From contig FJUW01000014.1 in NCBI GenBank assembly GCA_900074885.1, positions 581,716 through 645,715 on the forward strand: a stretch of DNA of 64,000 nucleotides, in the 5' to 3' direction. The notes beneath the pieces were generated by a model. It searched no databases. It saw only the letters and a list, made by a program, of their open reading frames with translations, and was not told where the DNA came from. The stretch's first letter is position 1; every line of letters begins with the position of its first letter. Positions 33,180-43,748 of the stretch are shown here, in pieces. Source of the DNA: Rhynchosporium graminicola (taxonomy: Eukaryota; Ascomycota; Leotiomycetes; Helotiales; Ploettnerulaceae). The position numbers and the translations under genes are program-made.

Positions 33180-33838
33180 GGTGGCTTCTGTATTCTCGGA
33201 CTGGGATGTACATAATATCAGCTAGCATTTCTGGGGGAAATAGACTGGGGTTTGGTGGGCACTTGGGACGAATGTATGTTTGTATGTATGTATGTATATA
33301 TGTATCATGAGAGACCTCTCCAAACTTGAGTCTCAAATAAGGCTCATAAAGATAAATGTCTCTTCGAAATGATCATAACACTTCGCAAATTTCGAACTTT
33401 CGGCAGATTACCTAGTGCTGTTAATGCCTGGGTATTAGCGAGAATTGTTTACGGCGCCCCTTGCTGCTTTCAGAGAGTCTTTTCCACGAAAGTATGTTCT
33501 TAAGGTGGTAGTGTTTTGTGTTGTATCGCCATAAACCATGAACACAGTAAAAGAGAGTTGTGGAGCTTTTGAATGGCTTGTGACCTGCCCGTTTTGCCTT
33601 GAGCGTTTTGTTCCCTTTTGGCCCTTTGGGTTCTTGTCTTCCAAGCTATGCACATGAAGACAAATACAGATACATGTTCTTCATCTTATTAATGTCAAGC
33701 CGTTCATGTATCCCTCGTGTGTTCGGAATTTCTACCCTGTAATCCATACATCCCATAAAAAGTACATCCAATAGTGTCCTGGTATCCTAATTTCCCCATC
33801 CGCCCCCCAAGTACCCATAATCCAAGAAAAGATAGCCT
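33180..33838. other. Convergent 3' region with GTAT microsatellite
   Basis: This lies between the stops of the Mec1 gene and the MFS transporter. A GTAT/GTTT tetranucleotide repeat occupies about 33,272-33,300. No coding signal is seen. Confidence 0.6.
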
Positions 33839-35448
33839 CTATAACTCGACTCCCTCAGCGCCCTTCAAATCCTTGATCTTCTTCCCCTCCGTCCCAGCCG
33901 GCGTTTTCAGCCCAAAGAACACAATCATGCTAACACCCAGCACACCCATCCCCCCAATCGTATACGCCACCTCCCTCCCGGCCCACCAATAAACACTCGT
34001 GAAAAGCAAGGGTCCAATACCTCGCCCAAGCTGTCCCCAACTCCTCAAATTACCCAATTTTCCACCCCTTTCATCTTCACCGGCTTCGAAACTACTTAAA
34101 GCGTTCAAGCCAGTAACGACTGTAGCGGTAGTAACAGCTAGCAGAGTGGTTGCCAAGTATAGACCACCGATTGTATCGATTCGAGCAAGGAGGAAGAGAG
34201 CCAGGAGGCAGGACACGACACCGATTCTGACGGACAGGAGAGGAGGAAGACGTCTAGTGACTCCACCTTGCAGGATGGAGGCTACGAGACCCATATAGCC
34301 GAGCAAACGACCATTGCGAGCGGACGTATAGCCGAAGAGATCGTATGTCATGAACGGGAGAGAGAATTCCATGCCGGAAAAGAAGAGGATGAAGCCTAGA
34401 TGTGTGAGGTTGAGCAGGAAATGCGAGTTTGTTCGTACGTGTTTCCCGACTACTTTTGTGGCTGTTGATGAGAACATTGTAGCCTGTGTTGTGATTGTGT
34501 CGCCTGTGGGCTTGGTCGATCCGTTCGTGGCTGCTGGTATGCCGTTCAATTTTGCTGAAGCGACTTTACTCGGTAAGGTTTCTGGCAGACACAAGTAGAG
34601 GTAGATAGTCTCCGTGACAATCAAAAATAGTGAGAATCCCGCTGCTGTTGCAAAGGGATTTGCTTTTACGGAACTGATAGTGCTCAACCATGCTCCCAAT
34701 GCTGGTCCAAATGTGAAGCTGATGCTGAAGCAAATACCCACTAACGCCATTGTAGCCCCTCTCTGCTTCTCGTCTGAGATATCTGTTGCGATTGCGATAG
34801 CGAGTTGAACATTGCCTTCCGAAAGACCACCAACAACACGCGAGAGGAGGAAGGTACTGAAATCTGTGGCGCAAACCCAGAGAAGGACGGATAGGATGTT
34901 TCCAGCCATGCTGCAGAGAAGGGCTGTTCGACGTCCGTAGCGATCGGATAGTGTTCCGATGATTGGGGACGAGAAGGCCTGTAGCAGACTGTTGGATTGT
35001 CAGTCCCGGTTTCTTTGCAGGTCATACCCAGGCACTTACGAGAACAAGCTACCCAAAGCTCCTCCCAACAGTACAATATCATATCTCGAGTCGATAGGCT
35101 TCGCGAAGGAGGCTTTGTAGGCGTTAAGGTACGTGAGGATATGCGCGAGAAGTGAGGGGGATTTATTCGTGCTGCTAAACTGTGTTGGTGCTTCGAGGCT
35201 GGTTGAAGTCAGCTTTTGTTCTGTGATGGCGCAAAGGAGCTCTTACTCTCTATAGAATTGGAGCAGAGATGGGAAGAGGGGCAAGATGAATGTAAAACTA
35301 ATCTATCGATGCCGAGTTAATAAGAGAACTGGACGAGGGGTAGATAGTGCAATGAGGGCGCAAAAACACATACCAAGTCGAGTAAGAGAGAGAAGAACAC
35401 TACTTTCAGCACCTTCTTCCTCGTCGCTGGATCCACAGGAGCTGCCAT
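33839..35448 (-). CDS. Major facilitator superfamily transporter
   Basis: Integral membrane transporter of the MFS, of the fungal group resembling tetracycline-resistance-type proteins (yeast YCR023C-like). Four exons, 35,448-35,374, 35,302-35,247, 35,198-35,040 and 34,988-33,839, give 479 residues. The hydrophobic pattern suits about 12 transmembrane segments. The MFS signature GTLSDRYGRR (108-117) between segments 2 and 3 is intact, and RVVGGLSEGN follows in segment 4. A hydrophilic central loop with Thr/Ser-rich sequence separates the two halves. Introns are 71, 48 and 51 bp with good donors. There is no signal peptide, as usual. The substrate is unknown. Efflux is the commonest role in this group, but that is only inference. 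Confidence 0.87.
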
Positions 35449-36425
35449 TATGGCTGTGACCCGATCTCACGTCCTGATTCCTTGGCCAAGTTCCAGTTCG
35501 TATGTGGGTATCAAAACAAAATGGCCTCTTCTCTCCGTCCGTCCAACCGCCCCCCGATAGCTAAGTAGCTGGTGGAAAAAGTGCAGGTCTCCAAGAGTCG
35601 TCCGATAATAGAGCGCGTAAGCCTGTATCGAGAGGACAATCTTAAGGACAAGATCAGGACCGTAAGTTTAGTAGTCAATCTTCGAATGAGGCTAGGGCTT
35701 CCGTTACTATCACAAGTACCGTTTTGTAGTCTCGGACTGGCGCATCGAAATGTATAGTGAGTGTGAGTGTGAGTGTGAGTGGTGTTGCGGTGGTGCTTGA
35801 AATATGTATACACCTCTGGTCTTAGGACAGGAAGCGGCCGCTCAAGGTTGCTGCGGCCACTGCTCCACGCAGATCCCTACAATAGAGCCCCCGGCACATG
35901 ACGACCATCGGCTCAGCCCGCACGAATATCGAATGGCAAGATGTGGTGGCTACGAAGTAGCTAGAAATATACTTTGCAGCTTTTCCAAAGTCAGTTTAGA
36001 TGAAAAGAAGCTTATGATTGTAACGGTGCTGATTGGTGAAGAGGACGAGGGGTTCAAGGAGCGGTCAATTGCCGAACCGGGGACAATGGAAATCCCCTTG
36101 AGTAATTATTTTGGGTGCGGAGCGAGACGGGAGGGGAGAAGCCGAAGCCGAGGCCGAGGTCTGTTCTATTTGTAGATAGATCAAGCAGTGCAGCTGGAAC
36201 TCTAAATACAAATAGATACCTTCAGAAGAGATTCGCCATTTACAGGCAATAACTTCTAATAGGGTTGTGGCTTTGGAATACGCAGGTCTGCGATATCAAA
36301 TTATGCCAGCTTCTAATGTTTTCGCTTCTCTACCCAAACCAGGTTCAACACATTGTCACCCTCGTTCAATCCCGATTCCCGAATCAGACTACTGTCTACC
36401 GAAACATTACTGACCATGGATAATC
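35449..36425. other. Intergenic region with GTGAGT microsatellite
   Basis: The MFS promoter lies at the left edge. A GTGAGT hexamer repeat of about four units occupies 35,758-35,781. A 123-codon plus-strand frame (35,804-36,175) lacks any domain and has Arg/Gly-rich low-complexity sequence; it is not called. Nothing else was seen. Confidence 0.55.
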
Positions 36426-37850
36426 TCAAGCCTTTATCATGGCTACCTTTACACCTCCTCGGACAGCCGCAGTCAAAGTTGAGGAATCCGTGAAAGGCGC
36501 ATCATCTCTAGCTTCAAACCCCCTTGAACGCTTGCAACAGCCTCACAATAGTGAACACCGCTTCAGTGAGTGCAAATTGTTGGCCAATACATAGCTTTAG
36601 TCCGCCATTGAACGGGAGGTATCTCCAACTATCCTCAGTCAGTTCAAGCTCATATTCAGAGATGTGTATCCGAAGAGGAAGAAGGTATCCAAGACTAGTT
36701 GAGACACAACTTACCTTGGTCTCAAAGTCTCCCATCTTCCAGGCTTGAATTCCTCTGCGTCTTCGCCGTAAAGATCTTTACGTCGATACATCACGTAAAC
36801 AGAGTGAATTACCTGTGAGTAAATTACCTGCGAGTAAATAACCTACGGTCCTTTCGCGACGTACATCGGAGACTTGTGATCGGGTCCACCACCATCTGGT
36901 AAAGTGGTATCTGAGATGCAGATCCGACCATTGGCAGGTACGATAGGATGGAGTCTCATAACTATACTAATTGTTAGTCAAGTCCACTATGGGAGAGGCA
37001 GGTGAAAAATTACCCTCGTTCATGGTATACTGCAAGTAATTAATACTCTTCAAATCTTCAAAGCTCCCTCGCAACCCAACAATCTCCCTCTTCAACTTCG
37101 CCAAATATCCTTCCGTCTCGCCAACACATGAAACAAATAAGTCAGCGAACTGGCCGTCGTATCTTTCGGGGCCAACAGAACATTCAAAACCCATCCTGGA
37201 TTTCTTCTCCTCAAAATTCTGCTCGGCAAGCTATCTCTTTCCTCCCTATTCCACCTTCTCAGCAGTGAACCCGGCCTTCCGTAACTCGACGGCTTTGCGG
37301 ATATACTCATCAATATAACCCCTGCACAACTTTGGTAATCTCACCCATCTCCTCGAGAAACCGTCGCCAAGTTCCCAATTCGAATCTCTCCACCCCACCC
37401 CCCCCCAAGAATATCCGAGCTCGTCCCAAAAATACAACTCAGTGGCCGAGTCCATCGTCAACGTGAAAAACAACTCCTTTAAGTCTACCGTCTCTCCTCC
37501 TCTTGGAATTCGCTTGATAAGTTTTCCATGTGGATCTCGAACGTAACGAGATCCCCAACTTAGCTTCTCGCAAAGTTCGGTCTGAGCAAAGCTCTCGGGC
37601 TCTCCCATTCCTTGCCATCAGTCGTAAAGAACCCTGTCTAAGCGTCGGTTGAAAGGCTCGTTTTCAGCGGAGAGGGAGTCCGAAATCTTTGTATTGAGTG
37701 GCGAGCATGGCTTTCAAGTTTTCCGGAGAAGCGGTGTGGATTACACGATCGCCGAGGAAGAGGTGTGTGAATATGTAAGTGCTCATTTGTGTGGAACGTG
37801 CTTGCATAGGTTCCAACTTCCAAGAAACCGCTTACGACTCGTCTAAACTT
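36426..37850 (-). pseudogene. Cytochrome P450 (CYP52-like) pseudogene
   Basis: Remnant of a membrane-associated P450 of the alkane/fatty-acid hydroxylase type. On the minus strand one can follow DRVIHTASPENLKAMLATQ (about 37,740), FTTDGKEW and ALLRPNFAR (about 37,600), LTMDSATEL (37,440), the I-helix LLAPKDTTASSLTY (37,170), [13 protein letters not shown] (36,940), [14 protein letters not shown], and the heme loop [15 protein letters not shown] with its Cys (36,590). These pieces lie in different frames with stops between them, for example a TAA after NFARS and a TAG after VAKGP. The N-terminal anchor is missing, and homology stops at 37,850 exactly where an AT-rich relic begins. A 15-bp in-frame unit is repeated at 36,804-36,844. 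It is not functional as a full-length enzyme. The neighbouring hydrolase is also broken. Confidence 0.85.
36804..36844. repeat. 15-bp tandem duplication inside the P450 pseudogene
   Basis: Two full and one partial copies of a GTGAGTAAATTACCT-like unit lie head to tail. On the coding (minus) strand they repeat the residues VIYSQ, inserted before HSVYVMYRR. It is an in-frame expansion in a gene that has otherwise lost its frame. Confidence 0.75.
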
Positions 37851-38130
37851 CGTCTTATTATTAGATACGAATAGTTAAGGGTCGTATATAGAATTAATTA
37901 AATTTGAATTAACCTTCTAAAATCGGGTACTGTGTACGTATTATACCAGTGCGTAATTGATACTAGTATCCCGTATAATAGTAGATTGGTTACTATACTT
38001 ATACTAACAGGGTAAAGGTATATGATTTCCTTGAGTAAACGTGCGTACGCTAGCCGTTTTAGCGCTATATTTGATTAGATAAACGCTTCAGTAATATCTC
38101 TTAAAAATAATCTAATTCCGTATAATATAA
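37851..38130. repeat. AT-rich RIP-like relic
   Basis: A short tract rich in TA steps, with many TATAAT/TTAATT-like words, begins abruptly at the broken 5' end of the P450 pseudogene. It resembles the composition of the large repeat islands, though some CA/TG dinucleotides remain. No coding motif is left to classify it. It may be an old solo insertion that truncated the P450. Confidence 0.45.
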
Positions 38131-38559
38131 TTATAGTCATGAGACGTGAAGTATCGCACCCGCTTTTCAATACCTTCCAACGTCCTTGAGCATTCGTCTT
38201 TCTATCCTCATTCGTCGGCAGTCATCTAAAACAGTGGTTCAACAAGAAAACGAAAAGATTCTAGGAACTTGATCCTAGTTTCGCAATAAATTGTATGTTA
38301 TTTCGCGGGTGAAAATCCTATGGCGGCAGTCTCTCTGTCGAAACTCGCTAAATCTCTGGGAGATAAACAAGCGCCCCACTTTACGTTCCTAGGAAATCTA
38401 CTGGATACTCGTCGATGAACATCACTTCGAGCGGAACAAGGTGCTTTAAATTCGCGTGATTTTTCGCATGGGGTACCCTTGAGGACGACTCAAGGAATTA
38501 ATAGGGGCCTTCAGGAACTGCTGCTTACCAATCTCTACAAGCACTATCTGGCTATCCTA
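38131..38559. other. Intergenic region between two pseudogenes
   Basis: About 430 bp of ordinary composition with no coding signal. It presumably once held the promoter of the P450 and the 3' region of the hydrolase. Nothing else is visible. Confidence 0.5.
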
Positions 38560-39521
38560 TCACTTACTCTCCACCATCCCAATATCCTTCAAGTCCACCA
38601 AAGCCTTCCGCGCAACTTCCCAAGTCCTATCTTCTCCATCTAACTGAATCCTCAAATACGCCCAAGTCATCCTCTGCACAACTGCACACCTCTCCACACT
38701 CTCGTCATCACACTCCCTCGCATCCCACCCGCTAATCCTCCAAAAATATGTCCTGCCCCGAAGACCGTCAGCAGACTTTTCGGCCCCGGACTCAAAGTAT
38801 ACGGTTCCCGATGCCACTATAATCCCTTCGTAGTCAAATGATCGGGAATATCTGCATCGCCATGCACAACCAAGGCAGGGGTTGTCATCTCAGTGAAACT
38901 ACTGTCTGCGAAGAAAGGCGCCAGTTTGACTGCCATAGGCGACTGTGTGAGACCGCCAGGATCGCAACCTGGTGCAACGATGAGAACGCCTGCTTTGATG
39001 CGCGGTTCAATCATGTTGATCGTTTCGCGGGTCGTTGTTTCTTTACTTTGTGCTCCGAGTAAGAGCTAAGCTATATGTGAACCCATGGAATGTCCTACAA
39101 CAGCTACACGATTCCAGTCCAGCCTTCCTTTAGCCGCTTGGAACGCTCCTTTGATTTCATTCTCTTGATCTAGAATCGACTTGAAATCTTCGACTCTTGA
39201 CTGCCAATGTTGAGGTCCATCAACCATGCCTTCCTCCTCGATCTTTACGGCCTTGGGTAAGAGATGAGTGGGTTGAATGACTGCGAAACCGTGACTGGCC
39301 CAGAAATTCACGAGAGGGCCGTACCCGTTCAGTGAATAGAGGTTATTGGATGCGCCTTGGCCGTGGGAAAGCAAGATTATGGGGAGCCGGGATCCTGAGA
39401 TGGGAATTGTCATTCGAAGTCGGAGAGGGATTGGACGATTTGAGACGGAGAGGATCAGAGGGCTGAATGAGAGAGTGGGAATTGCTGAATTGGTCGGGAT
39501 TTGTTGTGCCCGTCCGATCAT
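38560..39521 (-). pseudogene. Alpha/beta hydrolase (chlorophyllase/PAF-AH-like) pseudogene
   Basis: A decayed member of the fungal alpha/beta hydrolase group resembling chlorophyllase and platelet-activating-factor acetylhydrolase. The minus strand retains IILLSHGQGASNNLY (oxyanion region) and the nucleophile elbow GHSMGSH. The same frame then meets a TAG near 39,069. It resumes with LLLGA and MIEPRIKAGVLIVAPG, then TTPALVVHGDADIPDHL with the catalytic Asp, and meets a second TAG near 38,819. After LSPGPKSLLTVFGAGHIFGG (catalytic His) a one-base shift moves the reading into ISGWDAREC and VVQRMTWAYLRIQL. All three triad residues survive, but the chain is interrupted by two stops and one frameshift. 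It lies beside the P450 pseudogene, so both were probably lost together or under the same relaxed selection. Confidence 0.85.
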
Positions 39522-41177
39522 GGCATGGTGGGATGGCTGCCATGATTTTGTTTTTGGTAGTACTTGCGAGTTCAGAAAGTTGTCTGACGTTCATGTTGAC
39601 TTGAATTCAGGGAGAATCGGTCGCCTATATACTAATACGCACGGGTATTGGCATGGGTATAAAAGAGCTTGTTTGACGTCAATATATACCACCAATAGAA
39701 GTATATTGGATCTGATTGGTTTTTGAATAGACGATTCCGAATCTGGTGATACTCTCGAAGCACTAGTCTCAATCAGACGATACCTTCGAGCTACAGGTGA
39801 TGTTCAGACTCTGGTGGAAACAGGACTTTGCAGATCTACCAAAGAACTCGGGAATACGAGAATGTTATCAATCATAGAGTACTCTTGCCTGTAGGACCGA
39901 AGCAGTCACAAGCTGCTACGCGGTAATATGAGAGTATCGTGCACGTGCTATCACATGTCGTGACATTGAAAATTTGGTTAACAACAGATTTACACAAGTG
40001 AAAGACCAGATTTGAGTTCACCATCTGCTATAAATCTTGGCAAAATATTAGGCTCTTCCTAATGGAAGACCAGTACCCAGCTCTACTATACGACCACGTT
40101 GAGATTTCGGCTTTAACAATCACGTGGCACTGGTAAATCCTCATCCGGACTCGGAATCAACGAAAGTTTCAAGCAGGCAACTTTCCCTACGGTGACATGA
40201 TTGAATATCTCAAGAGGTTTGAGCCCTTCTCGTTGGTCCATTCGTAGATTACTAGCGATGGGTATTGTCTTGGTGCTCAGTCAAACTCACTTGACATGTC
40301 CCAATCACTAATGACTCCTTCTCTTGTCGTACCTTCATTCATCCTAACTAGACCAAAGCCGATGTTGTGGTGAGGTTACAAGTAGCTCAAAAGGACGACT
40401 CATCGCAGTCTCTCAACTTTGAAAACTCAAACCCCGATCTTAGCTAACCAGCACAGGTATTCTCGGTGTACCCAAATAGTCTCGCCGTTTTCCCAATACG
40501 ACTCACCGGCACCGAGTCAACTCACAATCGATCTTTTGCCTGTTCCTGCCTTTACTTAAAAAGTTACGGTGTCTCAAAGATTCAAAACAAATATGGATGC
40601 TTCAATAAAGCAAAAAAAGATAGACACCCTCAGACACCTACGAGATTCGAACTCGTGCCCTCGAAAGGAATTCCTGACTTGCTTGTATACATAGCGGGGA
40701 CTGTATTGCTATATTAGTCCTAAATTCCACTTTACTGTGAGAGAGAGAGTGTGCGATGCTTACATCGCGATAGACCACTCCGCCACTATCACATGTATGT
40801 TAGTTACGTATTCTTGGCTGTGGGAGAGATGGATGTCTGTACTTACAAGTGTCATTTTACTGCTGGCTGTGAGTGGATTGTGTTATTGGGATATATAGAG
40901 TGCACGAGCTGTGGGGTGGAGAAGCGTTTCGTAGTTTGTTGGGATGAGGTACTCGCCGCTTCCTAAATGGTCTCGCCGGAGCTTTCTACAAGGCGGATGA
41001 AAATAGGCATGACTAGTGGTATCTCCATTGGCAGAGCACTGTCTGAAGAACTATATGGCGCTTTAATGTTGTGTCAACATTATGATACAATTCAAGGTAC
41101 CGCCAATTAATTTGAAGTATCAACTTTCCACCATATAGTAATGCTCATCCTTGGTCTATCTGTATCTGTGACTGTAA
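39522..41177. other. Intergenic region with tRNA-like sequence
   Basis: About 1.65 kb without a supported protein gene. The part around 40,632-40,792 contains a tRNA-like structure described separately. A short GA repeat lies at 40,739-40,750. Several plus-strand frames of 70-126 codons have no recognisable content. Confidence 0.55.
40632..40792 (-). tRNA. Class II tRNA-like sequence, possibly pseudogene
   Basis: On the minus strand there is an A-box-like TGGCGGAGTGGTC with a D-stem GCGG/TCGC. About 115 bases later comes a perfect T-arm (ACGAG, loop TTCGAAT, CTCGT) followed by AGGTGTC. A small hairpin CCT-TTCG-AGG just before the T-arm resembles the long variable arm of Ser or Leu tRNAs. I could not find a 5' acceptor strand that pairs well with AGGTGTC, nor a convincing anticodon arm. 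The spacing would need an intron of about 70 bases. It may be a decayed tRNA gene or a tRNA-derived repeat. Confidence 0.35.
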
Positions 41178-43208
41178 CTAATCAATGTCCTCCTGGCCCA
41201 GTTCTACTCGAGTCGGTGCTGTACGGCTCGTTTCCCTCAAAATCTCACGGAACCTAGCGCCCAGTAACCCAATTGTCCTCGTACACTTCGGAGCATCATT
41301 GACTTCCTTATCGTCCGCAGCTTGGACCTGTGCATCTTTCCCCGCCCCAGATTTCGGAATCCTCCCAGCAGTAACAACGTCAATGTCACCTCCATGCCTA
41401 ACCGGTCCATCCAGCCGAGCCGGCGTGATAGCCGTATCATTAACGTATGCCTGCCATCGACGGAGAAATATCCCTGGGCCAGGACCAGGTCGGGTAGGCG
41501 ATGGCTCTCTGGTTGCGGGTTTAGAAGATGTGAATGCTCTCTTCAATTTTCCAGGGGCTGGCTCATGTCTGACTTCGAATATCATATCGGATTTGGATAT
41601 TGTAGTGAGATGGGAATGGTATGCGGCATAGGCATCGCATTCTGCGAGGATCTGGCCTCTTTGTTTTTCTGGTAATTCTGAAATTGCGGCTTCCAGTTGA
41701 GATGTTAACTTGCCGGCTCCACCAAAATTCGATATTGATATATTCTCTTTCTGGTCGTTGACTCTGAACTGCGCGGCGGAGGATCGAGCATATTCCTTGT
41801 ACCAGGTACTGATTTCTGGACCATTCTTACATACTTGATGTATGAAGCTATGACAAGATTTCTGATGCTTTCGTAGTAATCGGACAAAATCTCCCACGCT
41901 CGCATTCGAGGAGTTCTTGCCCGCTGGTGTGAACGCCAATAAGTCGTCAAGGAAGGCTTGTAAATCACTGACAGTTCCGCTCAAATCAACTGCTTTATGT
42001 AAAGCACGTATAATTGGATCATAAGCCGCCACACATTCTCTCACTGCTTGTGAGAGCAGATCTGGCTGCCCTGAACAGAGGATCGCAATGATCTTCTTGC
42101 GATCCTGCAGTGATATTTTCGCCGAAAGGTAATCAAGGGCAAGAGGAATCTGCTTCTCGTTGAGTTCCTCCCCACCGTATTCTTCCATAATCGTGACGAC
42201 TATTGGTTCTGATTTCGCTTCACTCATTGTTCGACACTTCTCGTGCTCTTGCCGATCTTTGTCCATATAAGCAAGTAACAGGTCTCTCTGACTTTGGCTT
42301 GGCCCTAAGGTGTTTCTTTCAATTTCTGTGATTCGAGTTTTGAGGGTGTTCGTATCCCAATTGACAACAGTGTAGATTATGGTTTGAAGAAGGTTCCAGC
42401 CAGCATCGCTTGAATTGGTGAGGCCGAAGAAACTGGTGACGCTGTTAAGAGTCATCTTCGTGAGAATGAGTCTCATCATGGCATTTATCATTGTTGCCAC
42501 GTTCCCGATCTTCAGTGTTTGCCGTATCGCAGTATAAGGAACCAGAGCGTTCGCTTGCTTCATCATCGTAAGCATTGTCTGGCCCTCCGGGGTAATGATA
42601 AGAATGTAATGTAGAAATGAGGCCAGAATAACAAGAATGTATTCATGGGCAGCTTGAACCAGAACATCGTGTTCTTTCAGGTTGTCCGTTTCCGCAGCTT
42701 TGACGAACATTTCGTCGAGTAGCGTTCCATACACAAGTTTCTGGAGAAAGTCCTGGAATGCCGCTACCACATCCTCTGGGTTTGAAGTATCGTAATGTGG
42801 TTCTGTCCTACTCAGATCTTTCTTTGAGAAACCGCCATAATATCCTCTCGCCGGTGCCTCGATCAAAGCAGCAGTTGCCGTAGCCAAAGTTTTCCGAATT
42901 CCAATATATCCTGCCTCATATGACTCGCTGAGATCTGCCTTGGCGAATGCTTCCATGATCTCTTGACACTTGGCCTGGTAAAATTCGGTACTCACGTCTC
43001 GTAACCCGGGGAGAGGAACGAAGAATGATGTGAACAGCGCATTTAACAGTGGCATCTCATTCGGTTCGCCATCTGTCTGAAAGGGGGTTCCAGAGCGAGA
43101 AAGCGCACCTGGAAGGCGAAGGTCGCGGAGTTCTTGGTACGCTTCATGGTGACTGAGAATGTCGAGAAGAGCTTGCGCCTGCTCGGGCGACATATAATCT
43201 GTTGTCAT
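41178..43208 (-). CDS. PX-associated (DUF3818-type) protein
   Basis: Member of a fungal family built on the PX-associated regions (PXA/PXB, DUF3818) that normally accompany a phosphoinositide-binding PX domain. A single exon of 676 residues starts at MTTDYMSPEQAQALLDIL, the typical family beginning. An upstream in-frame Met at 43,259 would add 17 residues that look unlike the family. The N-terminal part contains LRLPGALSRSGTPF, LPLLNALF-like helices and a GYYGGF motif. The middle is helical, with the IMEEYGGEELNEKQ region. The C-terminal part has a Pro-rich linker (TREPSPTRPGPGPG) then FLRRWQAYVNDTAITPARLDG, also typical. No intact PX domain is obvious. A peripheral membrane or endosomal trafficking role is inferred from relatives. 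It is the last intact gene before the 20-kb repeat island. Confidence 0.7.
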   Translation of the reverse strand: MTTDYMSPEQAQALLDILSHHEAYQELRDLRLPGALSRSGTPFQTDGEPNEMPLLNALFTSFFVPLPGLRDVSTEFYQAKCQEIMEAFAKADLSESYEAGYIGIRKTLATATAALIEAPARGYYGGFSKKDLSRTEPHYDTSNPEDVVAAFQDFLQKLVYGTLLDEMFVKAAETDNLKEHDVLVQAAHEYILVILASFLHYILIITPEGQTMLTMMKQANALVPYTAIRQTLKIGNVATMINAMMRLILTKMTLNSVTSFFGLTNSSDAGWNLLQTIIYTVVNWDTNTLKTRITEIERNTLGPSQSQRDLLLAYMDKDRQEHEKCRTMSEAKSEPIVVTIMEEYGGEELNEKQIPLALDYLSAKISLQDRKKIIAILCSGQPDLLSQAVRECVAAYDPIIRALHKAVDLSGTVSDLQAFLDDLLAFTPAGKNSSNASVGDFVRLLRKHQKSCHSFIHQVCKNGPEISTWYKEYARSSAAQFRVNDQKENISISNFGGAGKLTSQLEAAISELPEKQRGQILAECDAYAAYHSHLTTISKSDMIFEVRHEPAPGKLKRAFTSSKPATREPSPTRPGPGPGIFLRRWQAYVNDTAITPARLDGPVRHGGDIDVVTAGRIPKSGAGKDAQVQAADDKEVNDAPKCTRTIGLLGARFREILRETSRTAPTRVELGQEDID

Positions 43209-43572
43209 TGTGTCTATTGATTGTTTCTCATGGTATGAGTGGCAGGCCCGACAATTCAATTAATTAGTGTTGGAAGCTTCACGTCGAGATTCGTGGCTCT
43301 GGTGATATCAGCCAGATGACTCGCTTACATGACATCACCCATGTGAATACGCACGGTTTATGAAGGTCTTGGCATAAATTCTTAACATCGCATTGTCGAT
43401 GGAAGAAGTTGAGGAGGCATGAAAATGTATCATGGGACGCTATCATAGCAAATCTTTACCAGTGTCATCCGCGATACGAGCTAAAAACTACCCCAAGACC
43501 TGTAGATGTCACGTGGCACATGTCTTCAAGTCCATAGTACCGCGATAATCTATATAATATTGAGCTATTTGT
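43209..43572. other. Promoter-side spacer next to the repeat island
   Basis: About 360 bp of ordinary composition that should hold the promoter of the PX-associated gene. The repeat island starts at its right end. No TATA box was identified with confidence. Confidence 0.5.
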
Positions 43573-43748
43573 GGATCACCAGTTAAAAAAACGGGTCACG
43601 TGAAATGCTGTGATTGGCTATAGCGAGGCCTTGGCGGGCGCACGGCCGAAAAGAAGGAACATCTGGTGATCCAAAAAAAACGGGTCACGTGAAATGCTGT
43701 GATTAGCTATAGCGAGGCCTTGGCGAGCGCACGGCCGAAAAGAAGGAA
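43573..43748. repeat. Inverted-repeat-bounded unit with 89-bp tandem duplication
   Basis: A perfect 10-bp inverted repeat, GGATCACCAG at 43,573-43,582 and CTGGTGATCC at 43,663-43,672, encloses a 68-bp GC-rich core (43,592-43,659). The core starts CGGGTCACGTGAAATGCTG. It is repeated once more at 43,681-43,748 with only two differences seen, both G to A. Each copy is preceded by a run of 7-8 A. The second copy adjoins the RIP-degraded Helitron-like sequence, so the unit may be the duplicated left end of that element or a small MITE-like insertion. Confidence 0.75.

Noticed and set aside
35804..36175. 123-codon plus-strand ORF
   Set aside because: Low-complexity Arg/Gly end, no domain, lies between convergent 3' ends and microsatellite; not supported.
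36426..39521. Secondary-metabolite gene cluster around the P450 and MFS transporter
   Set aside because: No polyketide synthase, NRPS, terpene cyclase or cluster regulator is present, and both enzyme genes are broken; the MFS gene lies beside MEC1 and is not clearly linked.
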